Positions 1 to 7,862 are shown, counted from the stretch's first letter. The stretch is DNA of 12,317 nucleotides from Bacteroidales bacterium (GCA_003162595.1 PMNJ01000112.1:1-12317); one strand, 5' to 3'. Made by a program: numbers and translations. Notes: generated by a model not told the origin, from the letters alone.

Positions 1-279
1 ATATCAGCCCAGGGTAAGCGAAGGGAGATAGTCAACGGATATCTGCAGAATTTACCTGTTCAGGAGGCGAATTTAACAGTTCCTATTAACCCGGGTCAGG
101 AATATATGTTCCAATTACCATTTCACCTTAATCTTAACTTAAGTGCTGAATATCGCTATTCAAAAATTCTCTCGTTCTGGACGAAGATTAACAATATCGC
201 TAATAACCGCTATTATGAGTGGGTATTTTATCCCTCACAGGGATTACTGTTCATGGTAGGGTTTACTTATAGTTTGTAA
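1..279 (+). CDS. Outer-membrane beta-barrel protein, C-terminal end (partial)
   Basis: This is an open frame running from base 1 to a TAA at 277-279, giving 92 residues of a protein whose start lies outside the window. The tail contains alternating polar/hydrophobic stretches (LNLNLSAEYRYS, then the last residues GLLFMVGFTYSL) of the kind that form closing strands of a beta-barrel. The phrase NNRYYEWVFYPSQG just before the last strand resembles the end of TonB-dependent receptors and related Bacteroidota outer-membrane proteins. The final residue is Leu rather than the usual Phe/Tyr, but Phe and Tyr occupy the alternating positions before it. I infer an outer-membrane location and cannot name the substrate. 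The plug domain and TonB box would lie upstream, so a plain porin or transporter barrel is equally possible. Confidence 0.6.
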   Translation: MSAQGKRREIVNGYLQNLPVQEANLTVPINPGQEYMFQLPFHLNLNLSAEYRYSKILSFWTKINNIANNRYYEWVFYPSQGLLFMVGFTYSL

Positions 280-671
280 TTGATCCTTTAACCTTGCCCT
301 CCTTCCACCCTAAAAGGGGGGTATGGATCAAAAATCCTGAGGTTGTGAGCATACCGTCATACCTGAATTTTTCCTGTTAATTTTTTGCTGAAAAATGTGT
401 ATTATTTTTAACATTTTTTTATGAGAAAACAATTTAAAATCCGTATATTTGTCCCGATAATTAATAATCATAATATCAAGAATTTATAATAGGAAAAGTG
501 AAGTTGATTCTGATGACTGGAAACAATAAAAAAGATCTCCGGATTTCATTACCTAAAAACAAGTTTGATATCATTAAAAAGGAGTCAAATCTTATATGCC
601 TCCTCTTTAATATTTTGGTCTGATTAATTATAACTGATATTAGAACATGTTGACTTAATAATACAGGAACA
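280..671. other. 392-base gap upstream of gyrB
   Basis: This A+T-rich stretch lies between the outer-membrane protein and gyrB. It holds a short C-run/G-run pair at 305-321 (three or four possible pairs and no T-run, so a poor terminator) and a Bacteroidota-type -7 box at 444-451. A 41-codon frame runs from GTG 498 (or ATG 513) to TGA 621-623. I do not call that frame a gene: its peptide is unremarkable and lysine-rich, and the only ribosome-site hint is AGGAAAA directly before the GTG. I see no tRNA, riboswitch or convincing long hairpin here. Confidence 0.6.
444..451 (+). promoter_or_regulatory. Candidate promoter -7 box for gyrB
   Basis: TATATTTG fits the Bacteroidota TAnnTTTG consensus exactly. 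The -33 TTTG is not present at the expected 19-base spacing; only a T-rich run (414-420) lies there. If real, transcription would begin near 458, leaving a gyrB leader of a little over 200 bases. That is long for this group, so another start nearer to 672 is possible, although I found no consensus box there. Confidence 0.4.
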
Positions 672-2642
672 ATGAGCGAAAATGAAAAGAAGTTGCAGGA
701 CAGTATAGATTATTCAGCTGATAATATTCAGGTATTAGAGGGTCTAGAGGCTGTTAGGAAAAGACCTGCGATGTATATCGGGGATATTGGTATAAAAGGA
801 TTACATCATCTTGTATATGAGGTTGTTGATAATTCTATTGATGAAGCAATTACAGGCTATTGTACTAAAATAGAAGTTGTTATTCATGAAGATGGTTCGG
901 TAACTGTTACAGATGACGGAAGAGGTATTCCGACAGGAATAATGGAGAAAGAAAAGAAATCTGCCCTTGAAGTAGTAATGACCGTCTTGCATGCAGGTGG
1001 AAAGTTTGATAAAGATTCTTACAAAGTATCCGGAGGTCTGCATGGTGTGGGTGTTTCGTGCGTAAATGCCCTTTCGGCACACCTTTCGGTGGTTGTACAA
1101 AGGGAAGGTAACATCTTTAAGCAGGAATATGAAAAGGGAAAACCGGTCACAGCGGTTGAAGTTATAGGGAAATCTGATAAAACCGGAACTTCAACTACAT
1201 TCAAACCTGACGGAACAATATTCCAGACAACCGAATACAATTTTGAAATTCTTGCAGCACGTCTTCGGGAGCTTGCATACCTTAACAAAGGAATACTTCT
1301 CACTATAAAAGATATGAGAGAGAAGGTTGAGGACGGAAATGGTGGAACTCCCCGTTATGAAGAGTTTCGTTCCGAACTGGGTCTTAAGGAGTTTGTTGAA
1401 TACCTTGATTCAAACCGTGAAAGGCTTATAGAAAAGGTTATTCATATCTCATACGATAAATCAGATATACCTGTTGAAATTGCCCTTCAGTACAATAACT
1501 CATTCTCAGAGAATGTACATTCATATGTTAATAACATAAATACTATTGAAGGAGGTACCCATCTGGCAGGTTTCAAGAGAGGCCTCACACGTACTCTCAA
1601 AAAATATGCAGAAGATTCCGGAGCTACATCAAAACTGAAATTTGATATTAATGGTGATGATTTCCGTGAAGGTCTGACTGCTATTATCTCGGTTAATGTC
1701 GCTGAACCTCAGTTTGAAGGTCAGACAAAAACCAAACTGGGAAACTCAGAGGTAATGGGCGCTGTTGATCAGGCTGTCAGTACTATGCTCACTAATTACC
1801 TTGAAGAGAATCCGAAAGACGCCAGGATAATTGTTCAGAAGGTAATACTCGCTGCAACAGCTCGCCATGCTGCCCGTAAAGCCAGAGAGCTTGTCCAGCG
1901 AAAGACGGTACTTTCCGGGTCAGGCCTTCCAGGTAAACTAGCAGATTGCGCGGACCGCGATCCTGAAAAATGCGAGATATATCTTGTGGAAGGTGATTCC
2001 GCAGGAGGAACAGCAAAACAAGGTCGTGACCGTCGATTCCAGGCTATACTGCCTCTGCGAGGAAAGATTCTGAATGTCGAAAAGGCAATGCAGCACAGGA
2101 TTTATGAAAGTGAAGAGATAAAAAATATCTTTACTGCTCTGGGAGTCAGTATTGGTACTGATGAAGACAGTAAAGCTCTCAATACTGCCGGTTTAAGGTA
2201 CCATAAAATAATAATTATGACTGATGCTGACGTGGATGGATCTCATATTGACACTCTTATAATGACTTTCTTTTTCAGATATATGCAGGATCTTATAAGA
2301 GGAGGATACTTATATATCGCTATGCCTCCGCTGTATCTTGTCAAAAAAGGGAAAGCAGAACAGTATTGCTGGACCGAAGAGGAACGTGATACCGCAGTAA
2401 AAGAAATGGGTCAGGGAAAAGATTCTTCAGTTGGTATACAGCGATACAAAGGTCTTGGTGAGATGAACGCAGAACAACTCTGGTCCACAACCATGAATCC
2501 TGACACAAGAACTCTAAAACAGGTTACCATTGATAGTGCAGCTGAAGCTGATCATATATTCTCAATGCTCATGGGCGATGAGGTTCCACCTCGCAGAGAG
2601 TTTATTGAAACTCATGCAAAGTATGCCAAGATAGATGTCTAA
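672..2642 (+). CDS. gyrB: DNA gyrase subunit B
   Basis: GyrB is the ATPase and DNA-cleavage subunit of gyrase. With GyrA it introduces negative supercoils into DNA in the cytoplasm. The 656 residues carry the GHKL ATPase fold first: EVVDNSIDEA with catalytic Glu50 and Asn54, DDGRGIP at 81-87, and GGLHGVGVS at 121-129. The transducer follows at roughly 230-400. The TOPRIM domain has EGDSAGG at 440-446 and DADVD at 518-522. Near the end are QRYKGLGEMN (590-599) and the family tail around RREFIETHAKYAKIDV. QAILPLRGKILNVEKA (457-472) matches GyrB rather than ParE. The protein lacks the roughly 165-residue insertion of E. coli GyrB (804 residues), as is normal in this phylum. The ATG at 672 is preceded by AGGA four bases or less away. 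An M28 peptidase follows after 10 bases, so the two are probably co-transcribed. Confidence 0.97.
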   Translation: MSENEKKLQDSIDYSADNIQVLEGLEAVRKRPAMYIGDIGIKGLHHLVYEVVDNSIDEAITGYCTKIEVVIHEDGSVTVTDDGRGIPTGIMEKEKKSALEVVMTVLHAGGKFDKDSYKVSGGLHGVGVSCVNALSAHLSVVVQREGNIFKQEYEKGKPVTAVEVIGKSDKTGTSTTFKPDGTIFQTTEYNFEILAARLRELAYLNKGILLTIKDMREKVEDGNGGTPRYEEFRSELGLKEFVEYLDSNRERLIEKVIHISYDKSDIPVEIALQYNNSFSENVHSYVNNINTIEGGTHLAGFKRGLTRTLKKYAEDSGATSKLKFDINGDDFREGLTAIISVNVAEPQFEGQTKTKLGNSEVMGAVDQAVSTMLTNYLEENPKDARIIVQKVILAATARHAARKARELVQRKTVLSGSGLPGKLADCADRDPEKCEIYLVEGDSAGGTAKQGRDRRFQAILPLRGKILNVEKAMQHRIYESEEIKNIFTALGVSIGTDEDSKALNTAGLRYHKIIIMTDADVDGSHIDTLIMTFFFRYMQDLIRGGYLYIAMPPLYLVKKGKAEQYCWTEEERDTAVKEMGQGKDSSVGIQRYKGLGEMNAEQLWSTTMNPDTRTLKQVTIDSAAEADHIFSMLMGDEVPPRREFIETHAKYAKIDV

Positions 2643-2652
2643 AACCTGAGAA

Positions 2653-4017
2653 GTGCAAAGAATTACTGTTGTTTTTCTACTGTTCCTGATTTCACATTTA
2701 TTGAAAGCGCAGGAACCGGCCAAAGTTTTATCCTCTGTTTTTGATGAAGCTCTGACAGACAGGACCGCATACAATAACCTCGAATATCTATGTAAACGCA
2801 CTAAGGGAAGAGTAGCTGGTTCAGCTGCCGCTGAAAAGGCCATTGAATTTACCAGACAGGCCATGATAAATGCAGGCGCTGATACAGTTTGGCTGCAGAA
2901 AGTTCCTGTTCCTCATTGGGTTAGAGGTGTTGAAAAATGCAGTGTAACATCATCAGTCAGTGGAAAGAAGGAACTGGCCATTACTGCTCTTGGTCTTTCT
3001 GTCGGAACCGATGCGCAGGGAATAACATCAAAAGTTGTTGAAGTTCATGATTTTGAAGAGCTTAAGAATTTAGGTCAACAGGTTATTCAGGGCAAGATTG
3101 TTTTTTTCAACCGGCCATTTGACAATAAACTGACTAATTCATTTGCAGCTTATGGAGGTGCTGTAAATCAACGTACTGTGGGTCCTTCAGAAGCTTCAAG
3201 GTATGGCGCCATTGCAGTTATAGTAAGATCAATGACACAGTCTCTTGATAACTTCCCTCATACCGGAGTTACACGTTATGCCGATAATGTTAATAAAATT
3301 CCGGCCGTTGCGGTATCTACTCTGGACGCTGAACTCCTGAGTCAATGGTTGAAAACTGATCCTTCTCTAACCGTTAACCTGGTTTCCACTTGCTGGAACT
3401 ATCCCGACACAATATCTTATAATGTAATAGGTGAAGTTTATGGTTCTCTTAAACCTAATGAATATATAACAGTGGGAGGGCATCTTGATGCCTGGGATAT
3501 TGCTGAAGGAGCAATCGATGATGGAGGTGGATGTATGCAGGCAATTGAAACAATCAGAATTTATAAAAAGCTTGGCATAAAGCCCAAACGGACTGTCAGA
3601 GCAGTTCTGTTTATGAACGAAGAGATGACAACCACCGGAGGAAAGACCTATGCAGAAGAAGCTAAAAGGAAAGGGGAAATTCATTATGCTGCCCTTGAAT
3701 CTGATCGAGGAGTTATGAGCCCTCTTGGATTTAGTTTCGATACAGACAGTTTGAAACTTGAAAAACTCCGGTCTTTGACATCCTGGTTCGCACCATATAA
3801 TATAAGAGATTTCGACAAAGGTGGAGGTGGTTCCGATATAGCGCCTCTTAAAGCTTTGGGTGCATTACAGATAGGCTATATACCTGATTCACAAAGATAT
3901 TTCTGGTATCATCATTCTGCGAATGACACTTTTGAACAGGTTAATATCCGTGAACTCCAGATGGGTAGCGCCGCAATTGCTTCTCTGATATATCTGATAG
4001 ATTTGTTTGATCTTTAA
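2653..4017 (+). CDS. Secreted M28-family zinc peptidase, carboxypeptidase Q-like
   Basis: This is a 454-residue metallopeptidase that probably trims peptides outside the cytoplasm. The start is a GTG (2653) that gives a clean signal peptide: Arg3, a hydrophobic stretch at 4-17, and likely cleavage after LLKA (about residue 19). A protease-associated (PA) domain fits 120-245. The M28 catalytic core follows with all expected zinc ligands: His277 in GGHLDAWD, the Asp pair 289-290 in AIDDGGG, the Glu pair 323-324 in MNEE, Asp351 in ESDRG, and the His pair 420-421 in YHHSANDTFEQV. The strings GGHLDxWD, AxDDGGG and HHSxxDT recall animal carboxypeptidase Q (plasma glutamate carboxypeptidase), which suggests dipeptide or C-terminal cleavage; the exact specificity is inference. 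It starts 10 bases after gyrB with no room for a promoter, so it is probably read through from gyrB. A repeat begins at the base after its stop codon. Confidence 0.9.
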   Translation: MQRITVVFLLFLISHLLKAQEPAKVLSSVFDEALTDRTAYNNLEYLCKRTKGRVAGSAAAEKAIEFTRQAMINAGADTVWLQKVPVPHWVRGVEKCSVTSSVSGKKELAITALGLSVGTDAQGITSKVVEVHDFEELKNLGQQVIQGKIVFFNRPFDNKLTNSFAAYGGAVNQRTVGPSEASRYGAIAVIVRSMTQSLDNFPHTGVTRYADNVNKIPAVAVSTLDAELLSQWLKTDPSLTVNLVSTCWNYPDTISYNVIGEVYGSLKPNEYITVGGHLDAWDIAEGAIDDGGGCMQAIETIRIYKKLGIKPKRTVRAVLFMNEEMTTTGGKTYAEEAKRKGEIHYAALESDRGVMSPLGFSFDTDSLKLEKLRSLTSWFAPYNIRDFDKGGGGSDIAPLKALGALQIGYIPDSQRYFWYHHSANDTFEQVNIRELQMGSAAIASLIYLIDLFDL

Positions 4018-4064
4018 CTCTTTGGCCCTCTGTGTTTCCTCAGTGTCTCTCTGTGTAAGTTCTT
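4018..4064 (+). repeat. Half-copy of the CTCTGTG 10-base-unit repeat
   Basis: The sequence reads as four consecutive units, CTCTTTGGCC (4018-4027), CTCTGTGTTT (4028-4037), an 11-base degenerate unit (4038-4048) and CTCTGTGTAA (4049-4058), followed by GTTCTT. The last 16 bases, CTCTGTGTAAGTTCTT, are identical to 10773-10788 in the large inverted repeat upstream of uvrB. Only one arm is present here; no complementary arm follows. It begins at the base immediately after the M28 peptidase stop codon. Function unknown. Confidence 0.75.
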
Positions 4065-4123
4065 TGTTTCTATGCCTCTTCCCAGGAGAGAAGATGGTAA
4101 CCTTCAATATTTTAGAGATTTAA

Positions 4124-4178
4124 GTCCCTCCCTCCTGGGGGAGAGCCTGCCCCGCGAAGCGGGGGATTTAGGGAGAGG
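4124..4178. repeat. GC-rich hairpin element between convergent genes
   Basis: This is a sharply G+C-rich island in an A+T-rich gap. It contains a perfect 6-pair hairpin, CCCCGC (4150-4155) and GCGGGG (4159-4164), with a GAA loop. A second small hairpin (4132-4135 with 4140-4143) lies to its left. The outer ends, CCCTCCCT (4126-4133) and AGGGAGAGG (4170-4178), are imperfectly complementary and could close the whole element. GATTTA occurs just left of it and again inside its right part. It sits between the 3' ends of the M28 gene (+) and the DUF362 gene (-), where it might end transcription both ways, but there is no T-run. Its shape looks more like a dispersed intergenic repeat than a dedicated terminator. 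Confidence 0.55.
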
Positions 4179-4210
4179 TAATTAGGCTTTCCGGAGATTA
4201 GATTATTTTT

Positions 4211-5326
4211 TCAGACTCCAAATACCTTTCTTCTTATTTCAACAGCATTATCTGTGCAGACTTCACTGCAACAGAAACATCTTATGCATTTTTTATCGGT
4301 AAGGAGTATATGAGTCTTTTTAGATGGTAGTGGTAAAATGGCCTGCACCGGACAAATATTTACACATTTCTGGCACCCTGTGCAGTTCTCGTGTATAAAG
4401 ACCGGCCTTCTTTCAAGTTTTTTCAGGAATTTAATCCTTTTCATTACAAACTTCAGAGCAATATTATTGGTTGTTGAAATTGGGACTTTCTTAAACCCTT
4501 TCTTTATGATACTGCTCATTTCAGGTCCATCATAAATAATTTCATCTTCCGACTGCAACCATTTCTTCCTGAAAAAAGCTGCCCTTGAAGTCGGGACCAC
4601 TAAAGGTTCATAACCTGCAATCCGGCTGGCTATGATATCAAGTATCAGCGGATTTGTTGAACCAAATAATAGTCCTACTTTAACAGGTAATCCGCGACCG
4701 GGGCCGGGACCTTCCATTCCCATTATACCGTCCATAAGAAAATAATCAGGAGTAACTGCTTCATTCAGATTAACAAGAAACTCTCCAAATTTGCTCCTGT
4801 CCTGGTGCAAGGCATGTTGTTTCCCCTTGCTGAACCCAGGTACTATACCAAAAGTATTTTTAATTGCACCAGTAAAATAAACAAGTTCGTGGTTTTTAAA
4901 TTTAGGGAGAGAGATAATAAGATCAACCTGATCTACAATAGCTGCAACCCTGATCTTCCCTTTTCTTAATGATTTCTCTATGGGATTCACCATGAAATCA
5001 ATCCATTTGGCTCCGGTTGTTTCGCATACCTTAAAAATACCCGATTTTTCGCCCTTGAATTTCTGTGTGTGAACTGCCGGAGAATCTCCAACCAGAACGG
5101 TAGCTCCTTCTGATTGCAGGAACCTGATCATTGCCTCCACAACAACCGGATTAGTGCTTATACATTTGGAAGGGTCATCATCTGTTAGAATATTCGGTTT
5201 TACGAGCACTTTTTTCCCTTTAACATCCGGGCCGTCGGTTTTTTTGTATATATCGGAAATTAAATCAAAGATCTCATGGAGATCATATTCATTGCACTTT
5301 CTTACAGCAATTTTATTATTCATCAT
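4211..5326 (-). CDS. DUF362 protein with C-terminal 2x[4Fe-4S] ferredoxin domain
   Basis: This 371-residue cytoplasmic protein has an N-terminal DUF362 domain (about 35-240) and a bacterial ferredoxin domain (about 310-365). DUF362 hallmarks are KPNIL (43-47), GDSP (80-83), PKFKNHELVYFTGAIKNTFG (141-160) and the glycine-rich MDGIMGMEGPGPGRGLP (198-214). The ferredoxin part carries two CxxCxxCxxxC motifs: Cys315/318/321/325, followed by Pro as usual, and Cys347/350/353/357, followed by Thr instead of Pro, with an extra Cys352. Two [4Fe-4S] clusters are expected. The biochemical role of the family is not settled; electron transfer or a reductive step is inference. Two ATGs stand in tandem at the start, after AAGGGGG on the minus strand. 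It lies 57 bases downstream of dacB and has a candidate promoter of its own. Confidence 0.88.
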   Translation of the reverse strand: MMNNKIAVRKCNEYDLHEIFDLISDIYKKTDGPDVKGKKVLVKPNILTDDDPSKCISTNPVVVEAMIRFLQSEGATVLVGDSPAVHTQKFKGEKSGIFKVCETTGAKWIDFMVNPIEKSLRKGKIRVAAIVDQVDLIISLPKFKNHELVYFTGAIKNTFGIVPGFSKGKQHALHQDRSKFGEFLVNLNEAVTPDYFLMDGIMGMEGPGPGRGLPVKVGLLFGSTNPLILDIIASRIAGYEPLVVPTSRAAFFRKKWLQSEDEIIYDGPEMSSIIKKGFKKVPISTTNNIALKFVMKRIKFLKKLERRPVFIHENCTGCQKCVNICPVQAILPLPSKKTHILLTDKKCIRCFCCSEVCTDNAVEIRRKVFGV

Positions 5327-5347
5327 ATTTCCCCCTTAAAAAGTGTG

Positions 5348-5355
5348 CAAATATA
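5348..5355 (-). promoter_or_regulatory. Candidate -7 box for the DUF362 gene
   Basis: Read on the minus strand this is TATATTTG, an exact fit to the Bacteroidota TAnnTTTG box, in the 57-base gap between dacB and the DUF362 gene. No TTTG lies 19 bases upstream. The start of transcription would fall about 10 bases before the AAGGGGG ribosome site. It would allow the DUF362 gene to be expressed apart from rlmN-dacB. Confidence 0.4.
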
Positions 5356-5383
5356 TATCTTTTTGAAAATCTATATCAGTCTG

Positions 5384-6823
5384 TCAATAATTTGATATTA
5401 AATCTCTGATATTATCTTCGATTTCCGAAGTAATTTTTTTCGAGGGACCGGAATAATTGTTAATAATTATACTGAAGGCCATTTCTTTACCTGAAATTGT
5501 AGTAAAATATCCTGCGAAACTTCTTACTCTTGTCATTGAACCGCTTTTTGCTTTGAGTCGTGAATCGAAGAGAGGGTCCTTAAAATAATTTTTGAGGGTT
5601 CCGTTTTTTCCTGCATCAGGCAGAGATGAATAATATTCGGAGAAGTACTTTCCCTGGTTTTTCATATAGACCAGGAGACGTACCAATTCTCTTGTATTGA
5701 CTGCATTAAGAGGAGACAGACCGCTTCCGTCTTCAATAAACATTCCATTTGTATCTATACCGGAACCTTTAAGAAATTCATTAATAACTTCAGCACCTGA
5801 GGCGGTTGATCCATCGTTCTTTAATTTTTTTCCTAATTCCTTAATCAGGTGTTCGGCAAAAAGATTTACACTTTCATGATTCAGTACTTCAATTATATCA
5901 GAGAGCGGAGGAGATAAGGTTTCTGTAACAGGAACAGACTTTTCCGCTTTATAATTTTGTTCTAATCTTACAGTGGTTGGATCGTCTGAAATCTTTATCC
6001 CGCCTGCCCTGATTTTTTGGCTCATTATTTTAGCAAGAAGCAGGGGAGGGTCAGTTATTGAAGCTTTCAGGACAAAATCCTCCTGGTTAACAGGAATAGT
6101 TCCTGCAAGCCATCCCTGTTTACTGTAAGGAGCGGCAAAAATATATCCTTCATCTGTGGTACCTGAAGCAACAAGAAAATTAGATAATTCAAACCGGCAT
6201 TCATCCGGAATGATCTCTTTAATAACCGGAGGGAAGCTGCCGGAAAATGTTTTTAAATGAATTTCATAGGTATTGTCAAATACAGATAACCCATATGCAC
6301 CAGCACCATAATAATTGCCCTCATCTTCCCAGAGCCATTTCGCAGGCACGGGTAAAAAATCGTAATATGAGTCATCTGTTATTACTCTTCCCTTTATTTT
6401 TTTAATTCCAAGTTTTTTAATTTCTGCTACCCATTTGTCTAAAAACCCTTTATAATGATCAGAAAAATAACCTGATCCCAAAGCAGGGTCACCGCCGCCA
6501 AGGATGATAATATTCCCCTTTAATGTTCCGGATCTTTTATTCAGTGAACCGGTATAACCTACCGTTGTTTTGAAAGTATATCCGGGGCCAAGGATCTCAA
6601 GAGCAGCAGCTGAAGTAATAATCTTCATTACTGAAGCCGGGGTCAGGCTTATTCCGGAATTATAATCAAGTATAATTTCACCTGTTTTTGCATTCGCAAC
6701 ACACAACGATACAGATGCATGTGTCAATGAGGAATCGGCAAGAAATGTTTCAGATGATTTTTCCTGTGAATAGGAACAGACAGTAAGGCAGGTAATTGAA
6801 AAGAAAAAAAATATAATCCTCAT
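5384..6823 (-). CDS. dacB: D-alanyl-D-alanine carboxypeptidase/endopeptidase (PBP4, peptidase S13)
   Basis: This is a low-molecular-mass class C penicillin-binding protein that removes terminal D-Ala from peptidoglycan stem peptides or cleaves cross-links in the periplasm. The 479 residues begin with a signal peptide (Arg2, hydrophobic 3-16, probable cleavage after SYS at about 19). The three active-site motifs of serine penicillin-recognising enzymes are present: SVMK (64-67, nucleophile Ser64), SVN (318-320) and KSG (426-428). The large insert between the first two motifs (about 90-300), including LGGGDPALGSG (108-118), is typical of the S13 family. Length is close to E. coli DacB (477). 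The LTVC string near residue 16 does not fit a lipobox well, so I do not call it a lipoprotein. It starts 8 bases after rlmN on the same strand and should share its transcript. Confidence 0.94.
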   Translation of the reverse strand: MRIIFFFFSITCLTVCSYSQEKSSETFLADSSLTHASVSLCVANAKTGEIILDYNSGISLTPASVMKIITSAAALEILGPGYTFKTTVGYTGSLNKRSGTLKGNIIILGGGDPALGSGYFSDHYKGFLDKWVAEIKKLGIKKIKGRVITDDSYYDFLPVPAKWLWEDEGNYYGAGAYGLSVFDNTYEIHLKTFSGSFPPVIKEIIPDECRFELSNFLVASGTTDEGYIFAAPYSKQGWLAGTIPVNQEDFVLKASITDPPLLLAKIMSQKIRAGGIKISDDPTTVRLEQNYKAEKSVPVTETLSPPLSDIIEVLNHESVNLFAEHLIKELGKKLKNDGSTASGAEVINEFLKGSGIDTNGMFIEDGSGLSPLNAVNTRELVRLLVYMKNQGKYFSEYYSSLPDAGKNGTLKNYFKDPLFDSRLKAKSGSMTRVRSFAGYFTTISGKEMAFSIIINNYSGPSKKITSEIEDNIRDLISNY

Positions 6824-6831
6824 TTCTGAAC

Positions 6832-7854
6832 TTATTTATTTAATTGGAGAGTTGACAATAGCCCGCATGCAGCCTGAATATCTACTCCACGACTTGCCCT
6901 TATAGTAGTAAGAATTCCTTTGGCATTAAGTGCCTCTTTGAAATTAATGGTGGTCTCCAGATTAGGGCTCTGGAACTCTGACCCGGGAATCGGGTGAAAA
7001 CGGATAATATTGATACGGCATTTTATTCCGTTAAGAATCTTTGCCAACTCTTTTATATGTGCGGGTGTATCATTTACTCCTTTAAAAAGGATATACTCAA
7101 AAGAGACTCTTCTCTGACTGTTAAAATCGAAATTACGGATTATATCCAGCACCTCTTTGACAGTATTCGTACGTTGAACAGGCATAAGTTTTCTTCTCTC
7201 TTCGTCGAATGGAGAATGCAGACTTACTGCAAGATGACACCGGCTTTTTTCCAGAAACTCTTTTATACCGGCTATCAACCCGACTGTACTTACGGTAATC
7301 CGTGTAGGGCTCCATGCGTATCCCCATTCACTTGTAAGTATATCAAGACTCTTAAGCACATCAGTGATATTATCTAAAGGTTCACCCATTCCCATATAGA
7401 CTATGTTTGTCAGGCTCGTGAATTCGGGTAGGCTCCTGAACTGGTTAAGAATCTCATTCGATGACAGGTTCCCCTGGAAACCCTGTTTCCCGGTCATGCA
7501 GAAGATACATCCCATTTTACAACCTGCCTGTGATGATACACAAATTGTAGCACGTTCATCATCAGGTATATATGCAGTTTCTATATATTTGTCATTAAGA
7601 ACTTTATAAAGATATTTTTTTGTTCCGTCTGAACTTTTTGATTCATTGACAGGCGCAGAAAGCCCGATTTCATATTCAACTGAAAGAAGCTCTCTGGCTT
7701 TTTTTGAGAGGTTTGTCATTTCATCAACAGACAGGATCTCTTTCTTATAAAGCCAGTCAGATATCTGTTTTGCTGCAAACCCCGGCAATCCTATACGTTT
7801 GGTTACTGCTATCAACTCATTAAGTGTCTTGCCGTAAAGTTTTTCTTTTTGCAT
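6832..7854 (-). CDS. rlmN: Dual-specificity 23S rRNA/tRNA adenine-C2 methyltransferase, radical SAM
   Basis: RlmN methylates C2 of an adenine in 23S rRNA (A2503 in E. coli numbering) and of A37 in some tRNAs, with a methyl-cysteine intermediate. The 340 residues show the radical SAM cluster motif CxxxCxxC at Cys112/116/119 inside SSQAGCKMGCIFCMTGKQGF. Cys105 (RATICVSSQ) and Cys330 (DIQAACG) correspond to the two further essential cysteines of the RlmN family (118 and 355 in E. coli). GMGEPL at 155-160 is the SAM-binding glycine-rich motif, and SLHSPFDEERRKLMPV (211-226) is also family-typical. Cfr, the resistance paralogue, is less likely given the MTGKQGF string and housekeeping context. The ATG at 7852-7854 has no clear Shine-Dalgarno site. 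It is the first gene of a minus-strand cluster with dacB 8 bases downstream. Confidence 0.96.
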   Translation of the reverse strand: MQKEKLYGKTLNELIAVTKRIGLPGFAAKQISDWLYKKEILSVDEMTNLSKKARELLSVEYEIGLSAPVNESKSSDGTKKYLYKVLNDKYIETAYIPDDERATICVSSQAGCKMGCIFCMTGKQGFQGNLSSNEILNQFRSLPEFTSLTNIVYMGMGEPLDNITDVLKSLDILTSEWGYAWSPTRITVSTVGLIAGIKEFLEKSRCHLAVSLHSPFDEERRKLMPVQRTNTVKEVLDIIRNFDFNSQRRVSFEYILFKGVNDTPAHIKELAKILNGIKCRINIIRFHPIPGSEFQSPNLETTINFKEALNAKGILTTIRASRGVDIQAACGLLSTLQLNK

Positions 7855-7862
7855 AATTATCA

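Noticed and set aside
280..345. Terminator for the upstream outer-membrane protein gene at the CCACCC/GGGGGG pair
   Set aside because: Only three or four consecutive pairs form and no T-run follows.
498..623. A 36- to 41-codon frame before gyrB
   Set aside because: Too short and featureless to call as a gene; mentioned as a finding only because it follows AGGAAAA and a promoter box.
3889..4107. A 72-codon minus-strand frame overlapping the M28 3' end and the gap after it
   Set aside because: Most of its C-terminal half lies antisense to a well-supported peptidase gene, and its middle (ELTQRDTEETQRAKEL) is simply the translation of the CTCTGTG repeat.
6760..6823. Lipoprotein signal in DacB (Cys16)
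   Set aside because: The residues before the Cys (LTV) do not fit a lipobox; an ordinary signal peptidase I site after SYS is a better match.
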